A stretch of 64,000 nucleotides of DNA from Symbiopectobacterium sp047692315 (GTDB lineage: Bacteria; Pseudomonadota; Gammaproteobacteria; Enterobacterales; Enterobacteriaceae): positions 1-64,000 of the forward strand of contig NZ_JBLLJS010000014.1 in the NCBI RefSeq assembly GCF_047692315.1, given 5' to 3'. The position numbers were made by a program, and so were the translations under genes. Shown here piece by piece: positions 56,680 through 64,000 of this stretch (its first letter is position 1; every line of letters begins with the position of its first letter). Below the pieces are notes generated by a model. It made no database searches and had not been told where the DNA came from. It worked only from the letters and a program-made list of their open reading frames with translations.

Positions 56680-57402
56680 ATGACCTGCCATTTTGTCAGG
56701 TGGACCGGCACGGAGGCATTACCCGATCTACAGCGTTTGCCCGATGAGCTGATCGCCGCTGCGCAGGAACTGCCTGCCAGGCGGCGTGAACGCTACTTAA
56801 AAAGTCGCGCACTGCTGGCCGAGATGATGTTCTATTTTTTCGGCTACCCTGTGTTACCCGCATTGACGCTTGCCCCTGATGAGCGTCCTCGCTTTCTCGA
56901 TCCCTATCTTCCCGATTTCAGTCTGGCATATGCGGGCAATCCTGCTGAGCGAAGAAGGAAAAGTGGGGATTGATATTGAGATTGTCCATTTGCGCCCCCC
57001 CATGTCACATCGAGCCACACACAGGCGCAAACGCCGGCAGAAACTGCTTGGATCAACGCCCAAAGCGATCCGTTAGAAGCCGCCACACAGCTTTATACTA
57101 TCCGGCAGGCCATCATGAAAATGACCGAGCCTGAGCAAATCAGCGGCAATAACCTGCGGCTGCACCCAGCTTCCGGTCGATTACGCTCGATGCACTTTCC
57201 CTCCCTTGAGGTGATTAGCGACATCGACGGTTATCTGGCCTGGGCCTGTGCGCGGATTCCAACGATAAATCATTTAGTAACCTGGGATTATCAGGGGGAC
57301 GGCGTGATGAGTAAAACCGGTGAGATAATCCAGCAGCAGCGGCAATCGCGCAGTTACATCAAGCTCATCAGCCACGTCGCAGAGAGAATCCCTTCGGTTT
57401 AA
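56680..57402 (+). pseudogene. 4'-phosphopantetheinyl transferase (AcpT/Sfp type), frameshifted
   Basis: Such enzymes attach phosphopantetheine to carrier proteins. Three frames are needed: RRRERYLKSRALLAEMMFYFFG and DFSLAYAGN in the first; then ILLSEEGKVGIDIEIVHLRPP with the Mg-binding DIE motif in the second after about 56935; then QTPAETAWINAQSDPLEAA and LHPASGRLRSMHFPSLEVISD in the third. The usual W.xKEA motif is degenerate (YTIRQAIMK), so the family member may be atypical. Without repair no full enzyme can be made. Confidence 0.75.
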
Positions 57403-57407
57403 CATAA

Positions 57408-57436
57408 AAAAAGCCCCGCAGCAGACGGGGCTTTTT
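57408..57436. terminator. Bidirectional terminator
   Basis: AAAAAGCCCCG (57408-57418) pairs with CGGGGCTTTTT (57426-57436), 7-nt loop, between convergent genes; T runs on both strands. Confidence 0.9.
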
Positions 57437-57456
57437 ATCGCTGACAGCGTGTGCGA

Positions 57457-58702
57457 TTAATGTGCGTCGATAAAGATAAACTTCAGCAGGAACAGCGCCG
57501 CAACCACCACACAAGGGCTGATTTCACGCCAGCGTCCGGTTGCCGCTTTCATCACCACATAGGAGATAAAGCCCAGGGCAATCCCTTCCGTGATAGAGAA
57601 GCTGAACGGCATCATCACCGCAGTAATAAACGCAAGCACCGCTTCAGTAAGATCGTCCCACTTCACGCGCACCAAGCTAGAGGTCATCAACACCCCGACA
57701 TAAATCAACGCACCTGCCGCCGCATAGGCGGGCACCATGCCGGCCAATGGAGAGAGGAAAATCACCAACAGGAACAGAATCCCCACCACAACTGCCGTCA
57801 ACCCAGTACGCCCGCCAACAGACACGCCGGAAGAGCTTTCGATATACGCCGTCACGGAGGAGGTGCCAATAAAGGAACCGGCCACCGAGCTAATGCTGTC
57901 GACGTAGAGCGCCTGTTTCATACGCGGGAATTTACCGCGCGCGTCCACCAACCCGGCTTTATCCGTCACACCAATCAGGGTACCGGAAGAGTCAAACAGG
58001 TTTACCAGCATAAAAGAGAAGATCACACCGGAAAGCGCCAAATTCAGTGACCCGACCAGATCAGCCTGACCCACGACGGACGTGACGCTCGGCGGCATCG
58101 AAAACACGCCAGCAAATTTCACATCACCTAACAGCAGACCAATACCAGTGGTTACCACGATGGAAATCAGCACAGCGGCGTGAATGTTACGCGATGCCAG
58201 CACCGCAATGATAAAGAATCCCAGCGCGCCCAGCAGGACACTGTGAGAAGTCAAGTTACCGATGGTCCCCAGCGTTTCCGGGTTGGCAACGATGATACCG
58301 GCGTTTTTCAGGCCCATCATGCCGATAAACAAACCGATACCGCTGGCAATTCCTAAACGCAGGCTGATCGGGATGTTAGCGATCATCCAGTAGCGAATCT
58401 GAAAAATGGTCAGTAACAGAAATCCGACAGCGCCCCAGAAAATTGCCCCCATCGCAACCGGCAGGTTAGCCACCAGCCCCATCAAAATACTGCCAAATGC
58501 GGCAATCAGACAGGTGGTCACAAACACCCATGCCCGCAACCCCCAGAATCTGCGGGTTAACGAAAACGATGTATACCATGGTAAGAAAGGTAGTGAACCC
58601 AGCAATCGTTTCCGTGCGCGCCGTAGTGCCATGTTGGCGCAGTTTGAATACGCGCTCCAATAAGCTTTGCTCTCCCGTAAGCTCAGGTTGTGATGTTTTC
58701 AT
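57457..58702 (-). pseudogene. adeP: AdeP-like adenine permease (AzgA family), broken
   Basis: A purine:proton symporter. MKTSQPELTGEQSLLERVFK, HGTTARTETIAGFTTFLTMVY and VFVNPQILGVAGM are normal, then a small deletion at about 58521 shifts the frame before VFVTTCLIAAFGSILMGLVA. A second, in-frame deletion near 58450 joins NLPVA to MGAIFWGA; E. coli AdeP has some 26 residues between, including the substrate-binding GLNAFFAF motif, bounded by short GCGATGGG-like repeats. The remainder (GTSSVTAYIESSSGVSVGGR to LLKFIFIDAH) is intact. Confidence 0.87.
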
Positions 58703-59027
58703 TATCAACGTTCCAGATAAGGAATTATGGTCGGTGGGTATCCTATAACAAAATGTGCAGAGATTAACGCCGTTGGCAGGTTTTTTTTCTTGCTATAAGT
58801 GGAAGTTATCGCAACCGATATCTTTAAATACACCTTGTAATTGTACGAATTTTTCCGCAAGTACGCGGGAAAAAGAGCGAACGTGCGATAACTATCCCCC
58901 TTCAGAGCAAAAAATGAAAACCAGGGAAAAACAGGGTTTTATCGTGTTTACACCCTATAAGGTCACAATGCTGACGCGGTGGGGTAAAGTAGTGGGCGAA
59001 CAACACGCGTTACCAATAAGGAACCCC

Positions 59028-59780
59028 ATGTCTTCGATCGAATGTGTTTTTTTCGATTGTGATGGCACGCTGGTCGACAGCGAAGTGATTTGTTGCCAGG
59101 CCTATGTGAATATTTTTATTCCCTACGGCTTACAGTTATCGCTGGAGGAGGTCATCAAGACCTACAAAGGCGTCAAGCTCTACGACATTATCGATCGCGT
59201 GAGTGCACAGCATGGCCTGACAGTGGTGCCCGAAACGCTGGAAAAACACTTCCGTGAAGAGATCGCCCGGCTGTTTGAAGAATCGCTGCAAGCCATCGAC
59301 GGCATTCCGCAACTGCTTGCCGCCATTACCGTGCCAATGGGCGTGGTGTCGAACGGCCCGGTAAGCAAAATGCAGCACTCGCTCGGGTTAACCGGGCTGC
59401 GTGAGCACTTCGCCGATCGTCTGTATAGCGGTTATGATTTGAAAAAATGGAAGCCCGATCCCGCCGTTATCTATCACGCCGCCCAGCAGATGCAGGTCAA
59501 TCTGGCGAACTGTCTGTTAGTGGAAGATTCGTTTTCAGGCGTTGAAGCTAGTATAGCAGCGGGCATTCCGGTGTATTACTACTGCGCCGATCCTCATGAT
59601 CCACCGATCGATCACCCGCTGGTCACCACGTTCCACAATATGGGTGAATTACCGCAACTGTGGCGCGAAAAAGGCTGGAACATCAAGCCTGACGACTTTA
59701 GGCCGCGTTATGCCGGGCGCGGCCTAAAGCGCCACCAAAACCGACGTTTTGGCGCGTCAGCCCGTGCATGCACCGCATAG
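59028..59780 (+). CDS. yieH: HAD-family sugar-phosphate phosphatase YieH
   Basis: A HAD hydrolase related to YieH (6-phosphogluconate phosphatase). The nucleophile motif is FFDCDGTLVDSEVI, motif II VVSNGP, the Lys of motif III in LKKWKPDPAVI and the acidic motif IV VEDSFSGVEASIAAG. ATG 59028 has AAGGA upstream; the frame runs further up without support. The family is about 221 residues; here the tail runs 30 residues longer (from PDDFRPRYAGRG), reading through a terminator hairpin into the end of the opposite-strand permease gene. A small indel has probably removed the original stop. Confidence 0.85.
   Translation: MSSIECVFFDCDGTLVDSEVICCQAYVNIFIPYGLQLSLEEVIKTYKGVKLYDIIDRVSAQHGLTVVPETLEKHFREEIARLFEESLQAIDGIPQLLAAITVPMGVVSNGPVSKMQHSLGLTGLREHFADRLYSGYDLKKWKPDPAVIYHAAQQMQVNLANCLLVEDSFSGVEASIAAGIPVYYYCADPHDPPIDHPLVTTFHNMGELPQLWREKGWNIKPDDFRPRYAGRGLKRHQNRRFGASARACTA
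59697..59728. terminator. Bidirectional terminator between yieH and the amino-acid permease
   Basis: TTTAGGCCGCG (59697-59707) pairs with CGCGGCCTAAA (59718-59728), loop 10 nt, located where the convergent genes overlap. Confidence 0.6.
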
Positions 59781-60445
59781 TGCTGGCTGACGCGATACGC
59801 CAACAGTTCCAGCGCCAGACAGATAATAAAATAAACCAGCGCCACAAACAGAAACACTTCAGTGGGGTAGACCATACTGCGGTTGTTAACTTGCGTTGCC
59901 AGAAATGTCAGCTCGCCTACGCCAACGATATACGCCAGCGATGTATCCTTGATTAAGGAAATCCACTGGTTAATAAACGATGGCACCATCATGCGTAGCG
60001 CCTGAGGCAACACGATAAACCACAGTACACGCCAGCGGCTGAAACCGAGCGACAACCCTGCCTGCCACTGCCCCTGACTGATAGCAACTATCCCCGCCTT
60101 GACGCCATGCGCCAGATAAGCCGCCCCAATAAACGCCAGAGCACACACCACGGTAGTAATTTCAGGAATATCGACGCCAAACAAAATCGGCAGCAGGAAA
60201 TAGGTCCAGAAAATCAGCATGATCACCGGAATCGCACGGAAAAACCCCAACACCAACGCCAGCAGCGCCCCCAACCAGCCTCGTGACATCGCCAGCGCAG
60301 CCCCCAGCACTGTGCCCAAAATCGCCGAAGCGATACCCGCCAGTGCGCTGATGACAAGCGTCAATGCGGCTCCACCGAGCGGCCCATCAGGGAACGTGCC
60401 CCACAGCAGATAGCTGAGGTTATCGCTGATAATCGTAAAATCCAT
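59708..60445 (-). CDS. Polar amino-acid ABC transporter permease (second subunit)
   Basis: A 245-residue HisMQ-type inner-membrane permease: GGAALTLVISALAGIASAILG is the family N-terminal signature, FFRAIPVIMLIFWTYFLLP a membrane block, and the EAA loop is GLSLGFSRWRVLWFIVLPQALRMMVPSFINQWISLIKDTSL. It starts 1 bp after the upstream permease stop, so the two are translationally coupled. Intact; the C-terminus overlaps yieH. No ATPase gene is present in the operon, so one from elsewhere must serve. Confidence 0.9.
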   Translation of the reverse strand: MDFTIISDNLSYLLWGTFPDGPLGGAALTLVISALAGIASAILGTVLGAALAMSRGWLGALLALVLGFFRAIPVIMLIFWTYFLLPILFGVDIPEITTVVCALAFIGAAYLAHGVKAGIVAISQGQWQAGLSLGFSRWRVLWFIVLPQALRMMVPSFINQWISLIKDTSLAYIVGVGELTFLATQVNNRSMVYPTEVFLFVALVYFIICLALELLAYRVSQHYAVHARADAPKRRFWWRFRPRPA

Positions 60446-60446
60446 G

Positions 60447-61199
60447 TTAGTGTCCTCGCACCAATTGACGTTGCTGCCGCCACATGCCCCATCCTTCGAT
60501 AAGTGCGATGATAGCTATATACAGCACTGTCGCCACGCCGAACGCCTGGAAGGTTCGCAAGGTTTCCGTCTCCACCTGACGCGATGCATAAGAGAGTTCG
60601 GCGACGCCGATCGCCATCGTCAGAGAGGAATTCTTGATAATATTCATGTATTGCCCCAGCAGCGGTGGCAATGCAATTTTCAGCGCCTGAGGCAGCACCA
60701 CATAACGCATGGCTTGCCAGGGCGTCAGCCCTAGCGCCAGCGACGCGTATTTTTGTCCGCGCGCGACACCGCCTATCCCTGCACGAATCTCTTCCGCAAT
60801 AAATGCGCTGGAGTAGAGCGCCAGCCCAATCAGCCCGGCGATGAATTCGAATGAAGGCCAGCTCAGGACCCTACCCGCAATGGCAACATCATGGGGTGAA
60901 TTCAGCCACTGCAACAGCGCACTCGGCAGCAACTGCGCAGCGCCAAAATACCAGAAGAACAATTGCACCAGCAGCGGCGTATCGCGAAAGAGCGTGCTGT
61001 AAGCGATCGCAGGCCAGCGCAGCAGGTTACGCTGGCTATATCTTGCGGCAGCAAGCACCATTCCCAGCAGCGTTGACAGCACGATGACACACAGAGAAAG
61101 CCACAATGTCAGCAAAAAACCGTGCCACAGCCATGACAGATAATGAGGAGCCAGCAGCCAGTTTTCCAAAAAAGAAGCAACGTTTTCAGTCAATGTCAT
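60447..61199 (-). CDS. Polar amino-acid ABC transporter permease (first subunit)
   Basis: A 250-residue partner of the next gene, likewise HisMQ type: WLWHGFLLTLWLSLCVIVLSTLLG, FRDTPLLVQLFFWYFG, then the EAA loop ALGLTPWQAMRYVVLPQALKIALPPLLGQYMNIIKNSSL. The pattern and operon order (binding protein, permease, permease) match glutamate/aspartate or cationic amino-acid importers. It lies 130 bp after the binding-protein gene, a gap that holds alternative hairpins. Intact. Confidence 0.9.
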   Translation of the reverse strand: MTLTENVASFLENWLLAPHYLSWLWHGFLLTLWLSLCVIVLSTLLGMVLAAARYSQRNLLRWPAIAYSTLFRDTPLLVQLFFWYFGAAQLLPSALLQWLNSPHDVAIAGRVLSWPSFEFIAGLIGLALYSSAFIAEEIRAGIGGVARGQKYASLALGLTPWQAMRYVVLPQALKIALPPLLGQYMNIIKNSSLTMAIGVAELSYASRQVETETLRTFQAFGVATVLYIAIIALIEGWGMWRQQRQLVRGH

Positions 61200-61222
61200 A
61201 ACCTGTTCGCGGTAGTAAAAAC

Positions 61223-61265
61223 TCTCTGTTGCAGAAACGACAATGCCCTCTGTGCAACAGAGGGC
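61223..61265 (-). promoter_or_regulatory. Overlapping alternative hairpins between binding protein and permease
   Basis: GCCCTCTGT (61245-61253) pairs with ACAGAGGGC (61257-61265), loop 3 nt; CTCTGTTGCA (61223-61232) can instead pair with TGCAACAGAG (61253-61262). The two stems share bases and exclude each other. They probably limit transcription or decay from the highly expressed binding-protein gene into the permease genes. Confidence 0.5.
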
Positions 61266-61329
61266 GGAATGGGGCGTTACCTGAAGAAACCTATAGCCTC
61301 ACGTTTGCACGTTTGGGCAGATAATGGCA

Positions 61330-62169
61330 TCAGGCTTTAGGCTGTTTATCCAACGGCGCGAAAGTGAAATCACCACGCGGTTGAGCAGATTTAGTGGTCG
61401 GCCCAAACCAGCGATCGTAGGTTTGTTTAGCTTCGCCGGTTTTTTCCAATTGCAGCAGCGTATCATTGACCTTTTGCGTCAGGCGATCTTCGCCCTTAGG
61501 TACGCCCACCCCTTGGTATTCCTTAGTGATGCTAAACGGAGAGATTTCAAACTCTGCTTTTTGTGCATCTGGCACGTTGGCCAGTAAGCCAACCAGCTTG
61601 GCATCATCCTGAGTGATGGCTTGAACGTTACCGTTGCGCAGGGCCGCAAAGGCGAGCGGCGTGTCATCATAAGAGATAACTTTCGCCGTCGGGTAATGTT
61701 CACGCAGCGTGATCTCTTGAACTGTACCTTTGTCAGCACCGATACGCAGCGCTTTAATGTCTTCCGGCGTTTTCAGCACGCCTTTACGGGCAATAAATTT
61801 CTGCCCTGTGGCAAAGTAGGGAATACTGAAATTAACTTGCTTGGCGCGTTCATCCGTAATGGTGAAGTTGGCGGCAATCAAATCGACTTTCTGCGAAGTC
61901 AGTAAGGGAATACGGTTAGCCGGGTTGGTAGCGCGCGGTTCTACTTTCACACCCAGAGCTTTACCGATGGCTTCAGCGATATCCACATCATAACCCACCA
62001 GCTTTTTGGTTTGCGGATCGACAAAACCAAACGGCGGGTTACTGTCTAACACAGCAATTTTCACCACGCCCGCTTTCTGAATATCATCCAGCTTGTCCGC
62101 CTGAGCGATACCGGAAACAGAAATCAAACCCGCCAATAATGTTAATGTAACAAACTGATTTTTCACCAT
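61330..62169 (-). CDS. Polar amino-acid ABC solute-binding protein
   Basis: A 279-residue periplasmic family 3 binding protein. MVKNQFVTLTLLAGLISVSG ends in the AQA cleavage site; the open frame extends 19 codons further but the signal begins at Met 62169. KIAVLDSNPPFGFVDPQTKKLVGYDVDIAEAIGKALG is the family signature, and NRIPLLTSQKVDLIAANFTITDERAK the ligand-loop block typical of Glu/Asp-type receptors. It starts the three-gene importer operon. Intact. Ligand specificity is not certain. Confidence 0.9.
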   Translation of the reverse strand: MVKNQFVTLTLLAGLISVSGIAQADKLDDIQKAGVVKIAVLDSNPPFGFVDPQTKKLVGYDVDIAEAIGKALGVKVEPRATNPANRIPLLTSQKVDLIAANFTITDERAKQVNFSIPYFATGQKFIARKGVLKTPEDIKALRIGADKGTVQEITLREHYPTAKVISYDDTPLAFAALRNGNVQAITQDDAKLVGLLANVPDAQKAEFEISPFSITKEYQGVGVPKGEDRLTQKVNDTLLQLEKTGEAKQTYDRWFGPTTKSAQPRGDFTFAPLDKQPKA

Positions 62170-62362
62170 TTTCCTTGTCACCCTTATAAGTTTTGTTAAC
62201 AAGCAAGCTAACAGCCCGTACGACAATCAGGAAATAATAAAAATGGATAATATTATAATTTTATGTCACATAGCCGAGTTTCAGACTCTGAGATAGCGTT
62301 TGAGGACAGATGAAACGTAAGTGAATAGGGAAGAAGACGGACGAATCGTCCGGCTATCCGGT

Positions 62363-62698
62363 TTAGAAGGTGTATTGCACACCGACAGTGGTGATAAGGT
62401 TGTAGTTTTCAATACCGCGAGCACTTACAACCTTGTCGTTACCGCCCTCACCGTAGCCATCGAAGGGTTGATTACCTTTTCTGTTCGTTGCACAGTTCCA
62501 TATACCCTCATTATATTGCCAGGCATTTCGACCACTATACTTTGGAAGGTAAACGCGCTCTTGGGCCTTACCGCTCAGGGTTCCTAAACCAATATTCCCT
62601 CTCCCGTTCCCTTCGGGAAAAATACCCTGTCCGGTGTTTGCCGTAGCAGAAAAAGCCATAGATAAGGAAAGGATAAAAGCCAAATACTTCAATTGCAT
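62363..62698 (-). pseudogene. Omptin-family outer-membrane protease, internal in-frame deletion
   Basis: Omptins (OmpT, Pla, PgtE) are 10-strand barrel proteases of about 300 residues. Here a signal peptide (MQLKYLAFILSLSMAFSATA) leads to NIGLGTLSGKAQERVYLPKY, matching the first OmpT strand (ISLGTLSGKTKERVYLAEE), then the sequence jumps to WNCATNRKGNQPFDGYGEGG and the last strand RGIENYNLITTVGVQYTF, matching the OmpT end. About 180 residues, with all catalytic Asp and His residues, are missing, yet the frame is kept. The product would be a 111-residue two- or three-stranded secreted peptide without protease activity. Confidence 0.8.
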
Positions 62699-62764
62699 TA
62701 CTCTATTCTCTTTCTTTTGATGAAAATCTTTCGTCTTTATCTTCACAAGAAGATAAAGTGTCAA

Positions 62765-63181
62765 TCAATGATCAATAAATTATTTATCATGAGTTTATAC
62801 TCCAGCCGTCTTGAGCGGCTTTAAATACAGATAAAAACGATGAATAATGAGGAAAAACACTCAACCAGATAGCATATCAATACATAGAGAGATACTACCC
62901 TCAGCAGTAGACAGATATCCAGAGCGGCGATTCAAGACTATCGACGTTGAGTAAAAAATTATTTTATCAAGGCAAACACGTACTTAAAAACTTCCTGATA
63001 AACTGTAATGGCCCAACATTCAAACAAAAGCATTCCCTTGCCATAGCAGACTCCTTACAACCAAGGCTGAACATTATACTTAAAAATGCGTCTAATTCTC
63101 GCAAACCCAAACATTGTTTATATTTTGTTTATATTTATCACAATAGAATTTTCAAAAAACACAGCAACCAAAGGAATAAAC
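62765..63181. other. AT-rich intergenic region
   Basis: About 420 bp between the omptin remnant and the retropepsin gene. No family recognised; short frames lack ribosome sites. It holds the divergent promoters. Confidence 0.5.
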
Positions 63182-64000
63182 ATGCCTCTAAAGCCACGAA
63201 AAAATAACCAAAATAGCATCAATATTACTCTGTGTATCAAGCGTGATAGGATGCGATTATCTGGAAAAAAACGAGAGAGAAACGCAAAATAATAAAAAAC
63301 AGGGACAATTCTCGAAACAAACATCGAAGATGACATTGTGATCCCAGTCATGATAAATAACAAGAAATTAAACTTTCTCGTTGATACCGGTGCCAGCGTT
63401 ACCATAATTGATAAAAAAATTGCAAATACGATAACGAGCCTCGTACTCTCATCAGAGATCCCTCATAATTATCGTCAGGAGTTTTCGAGCATTACTACGG
63501 TTTCTGGACGTCTTGAGAGCCATCAATTCACACTGTTAAAGCCAACCACCTTTTTCATTGGTACGAAAGAAATCAATGACAGTGACCTATGGGTTTCGCT
63601 AGATTTGTCGCTGGTTACCCAATCAATCGGGATGAAAATAGACGGCATCATTGGTATTGATACGTTCAGAAGGTTTAACTGGAAAGTCGATAATAACAAA
63701 AAAATGTTATCGTTTCTGAAACTGCACCCTCTGCATCGGATTATCAGGCTTGTACCGGTTATGATGACAGTTACAACAGATTACCCCAACTCTGGTTTAA
63801 ATATAACAATAATGACGTCGCTTTTCGTATTGATACTGGCGCCGATCAAAGTTTCGTTTCCAATGAGTTTATCAATTATGTAAAAGAGAATAAACTGCCG
63901 ATTGAATTAGCTTCTATCAATGAACCAATGGCAAAAGCGGGTGGTGTAACAAAAACCAACCAATATATCTTACAGGACTTTGTATTTAATGGATTGCCAT
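63182..64000 (+). pseudogene. Lipoprotein with two retropepsin-type aspartate-protease lobes, frameshifted, runs off the window
   Basis: ATG 63182 has AGGAAT upstream. MPLKPRK is followed by an A6 run; with one A fewer it reads on as ITKIASILLCVSSVIGC, a lipoprotein signal with lipobox VIGC. A second shift near 63275-63330 leads to IVIPVMINNKKLNFLVDTGASVTIIDKK (catalytic DTGAS at 63383-63397) and MKIDGIIGIDTFRRFNWKV, the hydrophobic-GIIG strand typical of retropepsins. A third shift near 63715 leads to VAFRIDTGADQSFVSNEF (DTGAD at 63832-63846). Two DTG motifs in tandem suggest a two-lobe enzyme. The end is outside the window. Two DTG repeats and the lipobox are seen; protease activity is inferred. 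Confidence 0.65.

Overview
The window reads as chromosome of a Yersiniaceae enterobacterium, closest in my judgement to Serratia. The core block gyrB-recF-dnaN-dnaA / rpmH-rnpA-yidD-yidC-mnmE, the ibpAB-yidQ-yidE locus and the protein sequences support this. More than half of the recognisable genes are broken by single stops, 1-bp indels in homopolymers, short tandem duplications or deletions, while the replication, ribosome and membrane-insertion genes are intact. That pattern fits a recently host-restricted lineage, for example an insect symbiont such as Serratia symbiotica; the species is an inference. No intact insertion sequence, tRNA, rRNA or CRISPR array was seen.

Layout. 0-1 kb: a Mu-like com-mom DNA-modification pair, apparently a prophage right-end remnant, with three GATC sites upstream. 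1.3-3.7 kb: ahpC and ahpF, both inactivated. 3.8-4.3 kb: satellite-phage Icd/Ash-like fragment. 4.4-13 kb: a peptide ABC transporter (binding protein and one permease intact; second permease and ATPases fused by a deletion) diverging from a VOC-proC-proC-MFS operon. 13-15.8 kb: a btsT-yjiA deletion chimera. 16-17.7 kb: three unrecognised genes. 17.8-20.8 kb: a collapsed dpp operon joined to an eamA fragment. 21.8-27.5 kb: an intact 2-hydroxycarboxylate transporter with a decayed DASS transporter / DcuS-like kinase / DcuR-like regulator operon. 28-33.5 kb: yidE (broken), ibpB, ibpA with a near-perfect sigma-32 promoter, yidQ, a broken peptide-binding protein and a beheaded GntR regulator.

33.6-44.2 kb is the intact core: gyrB, recF, dnaN, dnaA on the minus strand and rpmH, rnpA, yidD, yidC, mnmE on the plus strand. 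The dnaA-rpmH gap has a DnaA box and ten GATC sites. At 44.2-46.05 kb a hipBA toxin-antitoxin islet sits between direct repeats of the last codons of mnmE, the site used by SGI1-type islands; hipA carries four 8-bp tandem repeats.

46.4-51.1 kb is AT-rich accessory DNA with remnants of type III-type effectors: a YopJ-family acetyltransferase and two paralogous SopD-like genes flanking a broken ddlA, plus DeoR and GPH-transporter fragments. 51.4-57.4 kb: intact ohr, a CsgG/DUF4810/DUF799 lipoprotein cassette, aegA and a hydN-like ferredoxin gene (both broken), and a broken phosphopantetheinyl transferase. 57.4-64 kb: broken adeP-like permease, yieH, an intact polar amino-acid ABC transporter, a miniature omptin made by an in-frame internal deletion, and at the edge a frameshifted lipoprotein with two retropepsin-type aspartate-protease lobes.

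Functionally, nutrient uptake and its regulation, peroxide detoxification and host-interaction factors are being lost, while core replication and translation, heat shock, one amino-acid importer, one hydroxy-acid carrier, Ohr and HipBA are retained.
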